This document shows, piece by piece, positions 23,956-34,473 of a stretch of DNA of 64,000 nt (positions within the stretch are counted from its first letter, which is position 1; each line of letters opens with the position of its first letter). The stretch spans positions 694,724 through 758,723 of the forward strand of contig CACRSC010000031.1 in assembly GCA_902651635.1 (NCBI GenBank), read 5' to 3'. A model generated the notes under the pieces. That model ran no database searches, was not told where the DNA came from, and saw only the letters and a program-made list of their open reading frames with translations. A program made the position numbers and the translations under genes. The stretch is from Mastigamoeba balamuthi. Taxonomy: Eukaryota; Evosea; Mastigamoebida; Mastigamoebidae.

Positions 23956-24515
23956 GTCACCCGGGATAATCGCCCGTGTGCTCGGCTGGCATGATTTGCA
24001 CGAAGGTGACCAGAGGGGTTGCCAGCCTCCAAGTCACCACCTTGATAGAAGTGCACATCTGCCCGTACAAAGGGTTCGAGTGGATAGAAACCCCTGGGGA
24101 TGTTAAGCTGCTGTGTGATGGATGAGAGCGAGGACGAGGCCAGCAGCAACAACGGCTGGACAGTGGAGGCACGGAGTACTCTCCTTCAATAGTGGGGGTC
24201 TCACGCGCGCGCGCGCGCACACACACACTCAAGGCGGTGGTGGTACCCAGCCGTGTTTGGGCCATCATCACCGCTGACAGGCTGTGTGGTACATAGAGCA
24301 ATGCAACCTGTGAGATGCGCACAGAAGGGCATCACATTTGTGGCCCGGTACTGGACAAGTGAGAAGTGTGTGATGCAGATCAACAAGATCAAGTGCACTA
24401 ACAGTTCCCAGCGGAATCGGCTGTCATATCACACAGCACCACGGCTGGGCACAACGAAGCTGCTTTACGGGCCCCTGGGTGTGGCTGTCTTGTCTTAGGT
24501 GGAGTGGCAGGGTGA
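23956..24515. other. Intergenic region with (CG)n(CA)n tract
   Basis: 560 bp without a supported gene. A purine-pyrimidine alternating tract (GC then AC dinucleotides) lies at about 24208-24230. The open frames here show no family resemblance. Confidence 0.45.
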
Positions 24516-25252
24516 CTAGTCGACATCATCAGTGCCGCAGTCCTCTGTCGTTGTGAACGTGGGATTCTTCCGCGGCCGCTTTACGGGTCGCTTCTTCGGT
24601 GCCTTTGGGGATGTTGACTGCCGCTTGCGTTGCCCGACGACAACGGCCCCCTCGGCCTCTGGGTCCGCAACGACATTGAGACCGTCCCTCTTGAGCCCTT
24701 CTGGCAGCGACTTGAGAAAGTTGCACTGCACGTCCAGCATCTCCAGCGCCGCAAGCCTCGTCATCGCGCTCGGCAGCGCCTCGAGCTTGTTGGCAAACAG
24801 GTTCAGCGTCCGCAGAGACGTCAGCTCCCCGATCTCTGCTGGCAGAGTCTTGATGGCGTTGTGGCCGAGGTTGATGTCCCTGAGCTGCTTCATGCTCACT
24901 GCGTGTCTCGTTGGTACGCTTTCCCATCGCGAAGCAGCTAGACAGGGGAGAGGCGCACGGAGGGCCTTGGGGAACTCGGAGAACTTGTTCTGCTCTAGCG
25001 ACAGGCAGGTGAGGCGCGCCAGGGATGCGAACTCGTCCGGGAGAGATGTCAGGGCGTTCTTGTCGAGCGCGAGCTTCTCGAGGGCAGCGCCCAGCGTCGT
25101 GGCGAACAGCGCTGGCAGCTCGGAAATGGACCGCCTGCGGGCATTGGAGACAGCGGTGAGGGGGAGCACCCGTCGGCGTGGGTGTCGCACTTGACCCAGA
25201 AGACCTCGGTGACCCCGAGTTCGTGGGCCTTCTGCGTCTCGGCATCGATCAT
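24516..25252 (-). CDS. Leucine-rich-repeat protein with basic C-terminus
   Basis: Exons 25170-25252, 24959-25134 and 24516-24898 give 213 aa. Four to five LRRs of the 23-residue type are visible (LEKLALDKNALTSLPDEFA, LTCLSLEQNKFSEFPKAL, LRDINLGHNAIKTLPAEIG, LRTLNLFANKLEALPSAM, LEMLDVQCNFLKSLPEGL), as in LRRC57/LRRC40-like proteins. A lysine/arginine tail (KAPKKRPVKRPRKNP) could be a nuclear signal. The start lies before AETQKAHELGVTEVFWVK; the motif ELPALFATTLGAALEKLAL precedes the first repeat. Introns are 35 and 60 nt. A binding-scaffold role is likely; no specific partner can be named. Confidence 0.75.
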
Positions 25253-25340
25253 GTCCCTGGAACGCAGCGACAAGGCAGATTCAGTTGATTGCGAATCTCG
25301 GAATCTCGATATCTCGAAAACACTGCGCCGATCGATTGGG

Positions 25341-25830
25341 TCAGTAAACCGCAGCGGCGCACGGGGTCCAGCGGTCCGAGGGGTCTGGCTTGTACTCCAT
25401 GTTCCTCTTGGCTGCCGCGGCCCTCTGCTTGAGCTCCTGGGGCGTGAGCCTCGCCGTCCACTTGGACAGCAGCCTCTGCAGCTCCTCCAGCGACCACGAC
25501 GCCGGCGACGCGTCGTCGTCGACCACGCCGTCGTCCCCCGCGTCGTCCGCGTCCTCGGGGCCGAACCTGTCGTAGTTCCTGCGGCGCGTGTCGTCCGAGA
25601 GCGTCGAGTACGCGCGCTGGAGCTCCTGGAACTTGGCGATGGCGGTCTGGTCGCCGGGGTTCTTGTCGGGGTGGTAGCGCAGCGCCATGCGGTAGTACGC
25701 CCGCTTGATCTCCACCACCGACGCCGTCGGGCTCACCTCCAGCAGCTGCGCGGGCACGGCGCTGGCGGTGAGCGGGAGGAGAGCCGTGCGACCTGTGACG
25801 TACGTCGTAGAACGCTGTGTGCGCTGCCAT
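25341..25830 (-). CDS. Small J-domain protein
   Basis: Exon 1 is 25804-25830 (nine codons) and exon 2 is 25341-25745, giving 143 aa. The J domain fills the N-terminal half: FYD joined across a 58-nt intron to LLEVSPTASVVEIKRAYYRM, then the essential HPD in LRYHPDKNPGD and FQELQRAYSTLSDDTRRRNYD. An acidic stretch (GPEDADDAGDDGVVDDD) and a lysine/glutamine-rich helix follow. J-proteins stimulate Hsp70 ATPase. No Gly/Phe or zinc region is present, so it is a class C (type III) co-chaperone. Confidence 0.88.
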
Positions 25831-26044
25831 TTGTTGTTTCGCGCGCAGACAGCAGTTCTGACCCAAATATCTGGATCAGATATTTGCCCGATCAGATACA
25901 AAAATCGAGTAAAATGGTCAGACCAAAAGGAGACAGTCCTTGCGAACAACTTGTATAGGATTGCATAGAGGAGTATCGCTCTGTTCTGACTTTGCAGAGG
26001 GAGCACGCTGTTATGACGGCGTTGAGCTTTTTTCGCAGCTCGGG

Positions 26045-27860
26045 TCACTCAACCAGGGGATCGGCCCTAAGCGAGATGATCGATGGGTCATCCAGCAAGT
26101 CTCCAATGATGTGGATGCCTTGGTCTCCTGACCTCCACTCGCTGTCGGACACTATTACAAGTGGACAGTGGCTCGCACCAAATGCTATAGTCGTCAGCTC
26201 GGCAATCCGCCTGGGGCTGAGGTGAGAAAAACACATGAGTGCGATGTTGGAGTACCTTGCGCCAGCGTTAGCAACGGCAGAAAACCCGTCGATGATGAGT
26301 GCCCTGATCATGCCTCCACTGAACTGTCTCGCGAGTGCCTGGGCTGTTGTCTCGGCAGTTCCCACAAGAATCTGTGGTGCCTCCCGCCATTGATTGTGGT
26401 CGATTGCGTCGCGGACTGTGGTGCCGAGTTTGGCGCCGAATGCACGCATCTTACAACAGAGGTCGCTCGCCAGCTGTTGTGTCGGCACGACGTACAGTAC
26501 TTGGCACGCTCGGGTGTACCGGAGAGCGAAGTGGAGTGCCATGATGCACAATGCGGTAGTCTTCCCGCACGACGGTGGCCCCTCGACGACGCAGTCCTTC
26601 ATGGAGTGCGAGGCCTTTACGATGGCTGGCAGTGCATACCTCTGCCAGTCGAGAGGTTTGAAGACGTTGCATTCCCCGAGGCCCTCGACGAGCTCGCGGT
26701 AAAGCCTCAGCTCCGAAAACGCCCGAATTGGAGCACACTCCAATGCAGATCTGGTGGCCCACGTAGGGAGAGGCCTTGGGATGTCGTGCGGGAGCTCCTC
26801 GAGATTGATCAGGCGAATACTCTCGTTCTCAATAGATAGGCAGCCGAGATCTCCGAGGAGAGAAAGAACCGCGAATGGGCTGACCCGGACCTTCTCGACG
26901 AGCTGCGAGAATCGGTCGTCAAGCTCTTCGACGAAGACCGGACTCTGCGACGAGCGTTGCACTGCCCAGGAGAGCACACCGCGCTCACCATCATCAAGAG
27001 AGGCGCCTTTCCCTTCATCGCAGACGACGACCGTGTGGCACTCGCCACAGACCTCGATAGCTCCCGACCCTGCACTCGTGCGGTGAGCAAGCGAAACGGA
27101 GCAAGTGAACTCACTTTGAAGTGCTGTCACGCCAGCGTGGGATGCGCGAGGTCTGCGTACGATGCACGTGCGCTCGATGGACGCGCACATGGAGTCCAGC
27201 GTGAGAGGTAAAGCCCTCGAGCAGGCCACGCTCTTGCGTAGCCATGCCAGAACTCGCTCCGCTGCGTCCCGTACATGGTCTTCCGAGCAGGGTGCCTGTT
27301 CCTCTGGAATCAGCGCTGCGCACAGCGCGGCCGATGGCCTGGACAGATCCGTGACGCTGATGGGCCTCAGCGAGAGGACTCTGCGAGCGATTTGTGTGGG
27401 GGCCATCCCCACAGTGATGACGGAGCGGACGGGGCACTGCGGGACCGCCTCCGCAGTGGCACTCAGCGCGCTGGAAGGGTCGCTCGAGAAGACGACCACC
27501 CTCCCCGGGCCAGATTTGGGAGAGCCCTTGGGCCACTTAGCTCCACAGCACGCGCACTCCTGCGGCAGTCGGTGGTTGGTTCCACTTTTGGCGTGGGATC
27601 GAAGGTACCGGGCTGAACGACCGGAGGAGCTCCGCGGGACCCGAAACAGCCACAAGCACGGGGCAGTGCGCGAGAGGCGAATAGAGCGCGCGGAGAATGG
27701 ACCCCGGGATTCTGGCGGGCTCCGGGATGGATCCAGCGGACAGTGCGCAGAGGACCAAGTTCGGAGCGCGGTTGGATGGGCGGTTGTGCGCCCAGTGCGT
27801 GGTTGCGAGCGAGCGAGCAGCGTCCGCGGCAGCAGTGTCGGTCGAGAGACAAGTGAACAT
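26045..27860 (-). CDS. Degenerate DEAD/RecA-like ATPase protein
   Basis: Exon 1 is 27547-27860 and exon 2 is 26045-27500 (46-nt intron), 589 aa in frame. The C-terminal third resembles the first RecA lobe of superfamily 2 helicases: FKPLDWQRYALPAIVKA (Q-motif/motif-0-like), Walker A GPPSCGKTT, motif Ia-like VPTQQLASDL, motif Ib region LVGTAETTAQAL and a motif II position reading IIDGFSA instead of D-E-A-D/H. The protein ends soon after; no second RecA lobe follows. The N-terminal 390 residues are unrecognised. ATP binding is plausible, but canonical helicase activity is doubtful without DEAD and lobe 2. ATG 27860 is the first in the frame. Confidence 0.5.
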
Positions 27861-27964
27861 CAGGCGGATGAAAAACAAGAGTATCTCGATACGATAATTT
27901 ATCTCTCACAATTGACTTGACCTCGAGATTTTTGTATTAGATCGTGCATCTGGCCTGGGTGCGA

Positions 27965-29159
27965 TCATAGGCGTTTCTTGTGTGCATGTGTGCGTGCAAC
28001 TGCTGGATCGTTGGAGTACTGCACGGGGTCACGCTTTGACCACATTGCGGCCACTGTGGGGTGCATGGCCTGCAGCTCTTCCTGCCCTGTTATGCCCTGC
28101 TCCTTGGGCGGGCCAACGACACTGGCCGCTGCCCGCGTGAAGCCACTCGTCAAGGTCATCCCGGCAGCCTGTACAGCAGCGCCATCCATGGAAGGCGGCG
28201 CGTGGTCGAGCTCCTTGGTGGTCAAGAAGCGATCGGGGTCCTCTGGACGAGCGAAGAACGGGTCCTCGTTGGCGGCCCATCCGCTTGGGCGATTGGCGGC
28301 ACGGATGGCCTGCTGGGCGCGGGCAGCGTTCGCTGCGAGCTGGGGAGACGGCATGGCGACCTCGGATCCCTCAGGAAGGCGGCCCACAGTTGCCGTCGTG
28401 GTCGCGAAGCGGGAGGGGTTCATCAACCTGTCGTACTCCGCAGGGTCCGTCTTCCTGATACGGTCCAGCGTCTGCAATGGGGCCCACACATCAGGTATTG
28501 CGGGGGATGGCAGGGGATACGAACGTGCTGGGACAGGGACGATGCGTGCGCCGCCTCGTCTGACTCGAGGTCGACCTTGAATGGCGCTGCTGCCGGGGCG
28601 TGGCGTGCGTAGCCTGATAGCCCCCCTGCAGCAACTCCGAACGTGGCCTGCGGGTCCAAAGCAGGCTCTGGCATCATGCGTGGCTGCCGCAGCTCGGGGT
28701 CATCCCCGCCGACATCCGCGCCCACGATGGCGGCCTGGGGCAGCGTGTTCGTAGCGTAGCCGGACCCCTGAGATCCACCGCTCGGGACACGCGGCTTGGT
28801 CGCCGTGCTGCTGGCGGCCTTCATTGTCTCCGCCGCTGCTGCCGCCCCTGCGTTCAGGGTGACTGCCCTACTCTTGGACTGGTCGAAGCATGAGCCGTAG
28901 GTAGTGCTCATTGGCTCGGGCCCCTGTCACCGTTATCAGCCAGCGCAAAAATAAGGAGGGAGGAGGACTGGGGTTACTTTGCATCCGTTCTCGGCCTCCA
29001 CGGGGAACCGGCGCCTCCACAGCGCGAGCTCGTTCGGGGGGAGCGACGGCGGAACAGCAGCTGGAGGAGTGCCCAGCTTTCTTATCGGTGCAATGCTCGT
29101 GGCATCTGGTGGAGCCCGGTTGTTAGTTACTTCTGGAAGTTCGTCGCGGGAGCGTACAT
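27965..29159 (-). CDS. Unknown protein, possible axonemal/ciliary protein
   Basis: Exons 29131-29159, 28978-29080, 28525-28923 and 27965-28471 give 345 aa with all phases consistent. The N-terminal part has WRRRFPVEAENGCKGPEP, then MSTTYGSCFDQSKS, a pattern (short aromatic TTYG-x-x-F motifs) seen in microtubule inner or flagellar-associated proteins. The rest is Ala/Pro-rich with conserved-looking islands (ADPSRFATTTATVGRLPEG is typical). No membrane segment or catalytic motif. The ciliary idea rests on motif style only and on the neighbour at 29199-29564, which has a related motif. Introns are 50-54 nt. Confidence 0.4.
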
Positions 29160-29198
29160 GAAGACCGCTTCGGTCCTGGAGGCTCCGCCACCGGGCCG

Positions 29199-29564
29199 TC
29201 AAGCGCCGATGAGGTAAACGCGGCTGTTGTCTCGGTGGTCCAGTCGCGCTCTGATCCTGCCTTCACTTCCTCTGTGCCGCTGCAGTGTCAGTCGAGGGCC
29301 ATAGGCGTATAAGGGCGCACCACTGATGCCGATGTGGACAGAGCGGTTGATGGTGAAGCCACTAGGAGCCTCTCGCGAGGACGAGCGCGTCTGCCCAGCA
29401 GGCATCTTGGGCACGAACGTGCTCGAGTATGAGGTCGCGTAGAATGCCCTGGGGTCCCGGTCCCCTCCAGAACTCAACTGCGCGGGTATTGCTCAGATGT
29501 GGGATGCAGTCCCGAGGGAGGAGGGACGGCGGAGACGTGCCTGAATGGTGGCGGGGATGTCCAT
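29199..29564 (-). CDS. Small unknown protein with ciliary-type motif
   Basis: Exon 1 is 29541-29564 (eight codons, starting MDIPATIQ) and exon 2 is 29199-29477, 100 aa. It contains DPRAFYATSYSSTFVPK, a TSY-x-x-x-F motif like those of axonemal microtubule-associated proteins, followed by SGFTINRSVHIG and a basic C-terminus. The intron would use a GC donor (CAG|GCACGT), which weakens the exon 1 assignment. It ends 40 bp upstream of the next gene, in the same orientation. Confidence 0.4.
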
Positions 29565-29685
29565 CGCTCGGCCTTCGGGTGTGCTTGTGTCAGCTCCTAA
29601 AATAAGAACACCAAAAATAGCACACAGAGCGCAAAAATCAACGGAGCCAACGGAATCGGATCTGTTGTTGCGGCTGTTGAAGGCA

Positions 29686-31153
29686 TCAGCGACGGTGCCG
29701 ATGGTGCCGCCCGTGCGACCTCGACCTTGACCTCGATCTCGATCTCGACCTCGACCTGCTCCTGGAACGAGATCTCTTGTGCTTGTGCCTGTCCCTGCTG
29801 TGGCTGTGGCTTCTGTCCCTCCCTCGCGACCTCGACCTCGACCTGTCTCTGGGCCTGTCTCCGCTCTTCTCCTGCTTCTCCTGCTTCTCCTGCTTCTCTT
29901 GCTTCTCCTCTTTGACGAGCGGCGCAGGCGGAGTCGGAACAGCGGCCAGCGACTTGAGGATCTCCTGTGCAGGAGGCGCGGGCGACACGGTGACCAGGAC
30001 CTGTGCAGGCGCTGGCACGTCCGACTCGGACGGTCTGCGCTCCGGATCCACCTCCATCAGCTCTCCCGCTGCCCCCTCCTTCTTCACAGCAGGCGGAGGT
30101 ACAGGCGATTCCGGGGGCAGTGGGGTGGTCGGGTCGGGTGACGGCCTGGGTGGCATCTTCCACGGGCTGATGGCCTGGCTAGAGTCCGGCACCGAGTGGT
30201 CGATGGTGTTGCGCGGCAGGCCGAGGGCGTAGAGCCTGTCGAGAGACGAGCACACGGCGGCGACGTCCTCCTCGGTCGCGTCAAACAGCTCCCACCAGGG
30301 GCCGGGGATGGTCATGTGCAGGTCGCCGGCTGCTGAGTGGATCGCGGCAGCGGCAACGACCTCTGGGGGGAACCGGCAGCAGCAGTCGGTGCGGAACGTG
30401 TCGTTGACATAAGACCAGGCGAGCTGCGCGAGCTCGGAAGAGCCCCCGAGCAGCTGTACGTAGTTGAGCACGAACTTGTGCGGGTGGTCCGCGTACACCA
30501 TGAATCCTGTGATGACGTGGCGCAGGCATTTCCTGGTTTAGATAACGCAGGAGATACGGGGATCGCTTACCGAGCTCGCGGAGGAGGTAGCGTTCGGTGC
30601 GGATGACCTCCTCCTTGTGGTCGTAGAACTCGCCTTTCGTCAGATCGTAGGGGTCCGGATTCAGGCGACCCGCCTGCAGCTGGCGCACGTGGTGGAACAC
30701 CGAGATCACCTCGCGCACCCGGCGCGTCTGCTCCTCCAACTTGCACGCCAGGAACAGTGCGCCCTCGGCCACGTGCTGCGAGGGAGTTGAGTGGGAAGCC
30801 GGCGCGGCCTTGGCCGGGGATAGCGTGCGTGGCGCGCACGTCGGGATCGAACTCCTTGAGGGACTTCATGAAGTAGAACCTGTGGAAGAGGACCTGTGCT
30901 GTTGCCATGACGACCTGCGGCCTGCCAGGATCGTAAGAAGATTTTTTGGCACTGGAGGGGAGTCTGTGGCAGCGCGGGAGCGCGGGAGCGCGGGAGCGCG
31001 GGCGCACAGTCGGAGGAGGATGCCAGCTTCCTGGATGAGCTGACAACCGTACACACGCGACTCGAACTCGGTCGCGTCAGCTATCCCCGCCTTTCGACTA
31101 GGGGTCTCTCGCAGCTGCTCTTCGCTGGCGAACGCGTGCAGCGACGAGTCCAT
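29686..31153 (-). CDS. Cyclin L with RS domain
   Basis: Exons 31008-31153, 30840-30921, 30571-30775 and 29686-30506 give 417 aa. The N-terminal cyclin box is clear: YGCQLIQEAGILLRLPQVV, QVLFHRFYFMKSLKEFDPD, ALFLACKLEEQTRRVREVI, ERYLLRELGFMVYADHPHKF, then a second fold with LAWSYVNDTFRT. A KQE-rich linker leads to a C-terminal Arg-Ser dipeptide domain typical of cyclin L, which pairs with CDK11/CDK12-type kinases and links transcription with splicing in nuclear speckles. The organism's high intron load fits a need for such factors. Intron 1 carries GCGGGAGC-like tandem units. Confidence 0.92.
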
Positions 31154-31355
31154 TGCTGAACAAAATGACAAAATCTCACCTAAGATATTGATACCCGGAA
31201 TACAATTCAAAAGCAACAAATAACTATTACAACGTTATACAACCTGCGAAATTGCGAAATTGCATTCAAATGATTGCCTAGAGTGGTAGCCTCGTTGTTA
31301 GTTATTCATCTGTATCACAGTCACTAAATACGTGAGGAGATGAACGAAGTGTGAA

Positions 31356-31428
31356 GGTGCTTTAGCGTAGTCGGTAGCGCGTCGTGCTGATAACGCGAAG
31401 GTCCCAGGTTCGATCCCTGGAAGCACCA
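31356..31428 (+). tRNA. tRNA-Ile with anticodon GAT
   Basis: Complete cloverleaf: acceptor GGTGCTT/AAGCACC, D arm, anticodon stem TCGTG/CGCGA with loop CTGATAA (anticodon GAT), T arm CCAGG/CCTGG with loop TTCGATC, discriminator A. T-run 31430-31434 is a Pol III terminator. All stems pair. Eukaryotic nuclear genomes normally read AUU/AUC with an AAT (inosine) tRNA-Ile, so a G34 version is unusual; it has no sign of an organellar insertion because the flanks are ordinary. Confidence 0.88.
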
Positions 31429-31480
31429 ATTTTTGTGCGATTATGCATACGACTGCATCAATTATTAGGGACAATGGTGT

Positions 31481-31590
31481 CATTTGGTGTCATTTGGTGT
31501 CATTTGGTGTCATTTGGTGTCATTTGGTGTCATTTGGTGTCATTTGGTGTCATTTGGTGTCATTTGGTGTCATTTGGTGTCATTTGGTGT
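31481..31590. repeat. Perfect 10-bp tandem repeat, 11 copies
   Basis: Eleven uninterrupted copies of CATTTGGTGT, with a partial copy on the left (31473-31480). It lies between the tRNA-Ile and the 3' end of the HisRS gene. No variation between units, so it is recent or kept homogeneous by slippage. Confidence 0.97.
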
Positions 31591-31670
31591 CAAAATACGG
31601 ATTCCTGTTGGGTTTTGGTTGTGGGGGTTCTTGTCTAGATTCGGGGTCAAGGTGAGTGCGAGCGGGTTAT

Positions 31671-33896
31671 TCACTGCTGCTGCTGCTGCACAGGGATGCA
31701 GGGCACGATGGAGGCGTGCGGTCCGCAACGCAGGTCGAACGGCTGCTGGCACACCGAGCAGACGTAGCCGTGCAGAATGATGCCGGTGATCGGCTTGTGG
31801 CACATGACGCACGAGCACTGCCTCTTGAAGGTCACGCGCACGAGCTTGTGCCCGCCAACCTCCAGCGGAGCTGCCGACGGGTCCTCGGGGGTGGCGTCGG
31901 GCGCGTTGAGAGCGCGGCGGACAGCGACGACAATGTCCTTGCGGTCAACAGGCCCCTGGGTCTTGTTGCGCATGTCCTTGAGCATGACAGTCCCCTTCGT
32001 CAGCTCGTCCTCGCCGAAGATGATCGCGAGGGGCGCGCCGATCTGCTCGGCCTCCCTCAGCTGCGGGGGAGCCTTGGCCTTGATCTTGGGCAGGAGCTCC
32101 GCCTTGATCCCGGCGGCCCACAGCTCCGAGCACAGGCGCATACGCTCAGTCAGCGCGCCGTCCTTGCACAGCGACACGACGAACACCTCCGTCTCAGACT
32201 CACGGGCCTCGATCTTGGCCTCCTTGAGCATGCCCTCGGCGATGGCGAACAGACGCTCGAGCCCGACGCTGAAGCCGACGGCGGGGATCTGCTCCGAGCC
32301 GAAGATGCCGACGAGGTTGTCGTAGCGACCGCCGCCAGCGATGCTGCCGACCTTCGCGCCACGCAGCACACCCTCGAACACGATGCCGGTGTAGTAGTCC
32401 AGGCCACGCACGAGGCTCAGGTCGAAGACGAGCTGCGCGTTTGGCGATTAGTTCGTTGCACTAAGACCGAAATTCTCACCCTGTCGGTGACGTTGTACGC
32501 GTCGGTGTACGAGAAGAGGACCTCGAGCTCGTCGAGCGCGCTCTTGGCGACGGCGCTCGACTCGCAGCGGCCAGACTCGCGCAGCTGGCGCAGCATCTCG
32601 TGGGGCTTGCCCGAGAGGGTCACGAACGTGCGGATCTGCTCGGCGATGGCCGGGTCGAGGCCCTTGACCTCAGTCATCTCCTTGCACACCTCCTCCCACG
32701 GCAGCTGGAGGAGTAAACCGTGTCAGCGAGGCGATACGGGGGGACGGGGCGTGAGCAGGAGCGCGCCTTGTCGAGCTTGTCGACGGCGCTGCAGATCGGG
32801 TGGAACTTCTCCTTGGGGACACCGCAGATGTCGAAGATGCCGTCGAGCAGCTTGCGGTGGTTGATCTGCATGTGAAAACAGTGGCGCCGTTAGCGGGACA
32901 GCAGCTCGCGCACGAGGCCAGTTTCCATATCAATGCAGCGCGTGCCTTGATGGCAAAGTCGCCAATGTGGGCCTCAGTGAGGATCTCGCACAGCATGGCG
33001 AGGCACTCCGAGTCGGGGATCATCAGGTCGTAGGTCCCCGCGATATCGCAGTCCTGTTGTCACGTGCGCATTAACACAGTACATGACGTCAGATGAGAAA
33101 CCACACAGAAGGGCGAGTGTGGGGGGCCCCGCGTGTCCCTGGGGAGAAGTGGGGGACAGCGGCCGCCTGCGGACGGCAGGGCGGGCGGGGAGGGGGCATG
33201 CGCACGCATTGGTAGAACTCGCGGTAGCGGCCCATGGTCATGGCGGGGTTGTCGCGGCGGTAGACCTTGGCGATCTGGTACCTCTTGATCGTGCGGATCT
33301 TGTTCATCGCGACGTAGCGCGCGAACGGCACGGTCAGGTCGTAGCGCAGGGAGCAGAGCTCGCCGCCCTGGTCCTGCAGGTCGTAGATCTGCGAGGGGGG
33401 GGGGAGAAGAAACGGCGTGTCAATTGCCGCCCACACTCAACTATTCACACCCCAAATGAAAACCAAGAGGGAACCCCCGCATAGGGCGAGGGGCACGAGT
33501 GGGGGATCGGTTGGGCGGTGAGGGAGCCTTTAGAGGGTACCAGCTTCGAGTCCTCGCCGTACTTGCCCATGAGGGTCTCACGGAGCTCGAACACGGGGGT
33601 GTCGATCGTGACGGCGCCGTGGCGCTTGAAGCACTCCTTGATCATCGAGATGCACGACTCGCGCGTCGCCATCTCCTTGGCTGCGTAGTCCCTCGTGCCC
33701 TGCGCTCGAGCAAAAAGCGGCGTTAGGTGCCGGCCTGCCTCCGCCCCGCTCCTTTCGCTGCCGTGCCTACCTTGGGGGTCTTGAGGTTGAACTCGACCTC
33801 CTTCTTCTTGCTGGCCTTGGGGGCCTTGGGCTGGTGCTGCTTCTCGGCGGGGGCCGCGGCGGGGGCGGGTGCCACTGTCTGCTGGGGCTCGGCCAT
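31671..33896 (-). CDS. Histidyl-tRNA synthetase with C-terminal C1-like zinc finger
   Basis: Seven exons (33771-33896, 33541-33699, 33206-33388, 32946-33053, 32767-32865, 32480-32704, 31671-32432) give 553 aa. Class II core motifs are clear: [60 protein letters not shown] (HisA) and [14 protein letters not shown]. The anticodon-binding domain follows (residues about 385-480). The N-terminus has a lysine-rich WHEP-less head. After the normal end, residues 495-545 fit a C1-type pattern: H-x12-C-x2-C-x13-C-x2-C, then D for the second His, C, and a last C. Two of the six introns start GC (at 32945 and 32766) where the conserved protein leaves no other choice. The protein ends in five glutamines. 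Confidence 0.92.
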
Positions 33897-34473
33897 AATG
33901 CTGTCTGCTCTAAAGAGTCGCTTCAAAACACAACGAAAGATATCTGAGCTCTGACTCAAAACACAAAAAATCTGGCGATGCCACTCTCGGGGATATTTGC
34001 GACTTAGTGGGGCCCCATCCAGCGTACGAGTATTCTGAGTCGAATACAACATAGTGTTAGGAGGTGTTGTTGGGTAAATTGCACATAAGATTAAAGTGTC
34101 CACAAACCAGAACGCCCCTACTTCCGCGTAATACACAGTTCAACCTCAACACCCCCCCCAAGGTAAGCCGCAACATAACATGATCAGGACATGAATAATG
34201 CTAGTAGGCAAAAGCATCAGTACTTACCATCACAGCGGTGCCCAGAGGCAGATGGCTCTTGTTCCGACTCGAATGCCTGCAATCTGGTGCCCTTCATAGC
34301 ACGAACACGGTTCAACTAACCCGGTATTGAACATACTTCTCCACAAGTTGAGAATCCCCAAGATTGTACTGGCCAGTACAAGTGCAATATTCCTGCACAC
34401 CGGTCGCTTTGATTTTTGTGCCAGGAAGATCTTGTTTAGGTGAGTGGACGCTTCCCGCACCCTCACGCGACCC
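33897..34473. other. Divergent intergenic region
   Basis: 577 bp between the divergent HisRS and PI3K genes, AT-rich near 34000-34240. It must carry both promoters. No ORF or RNA gene is supported. Confidence 0.5.

Noticed and set aside
23957-24498. ORFs on both strands between the kinase and LRR genes
   Set aside because: Low complexity with dinucleotide tracts; no recognisable motif and no continuity with neighbouring exons.
31481-31590. CRISPR array
   Set aside because: Units are contiguous 10-mers with no spacers, in a eukaryotic intergenic region.
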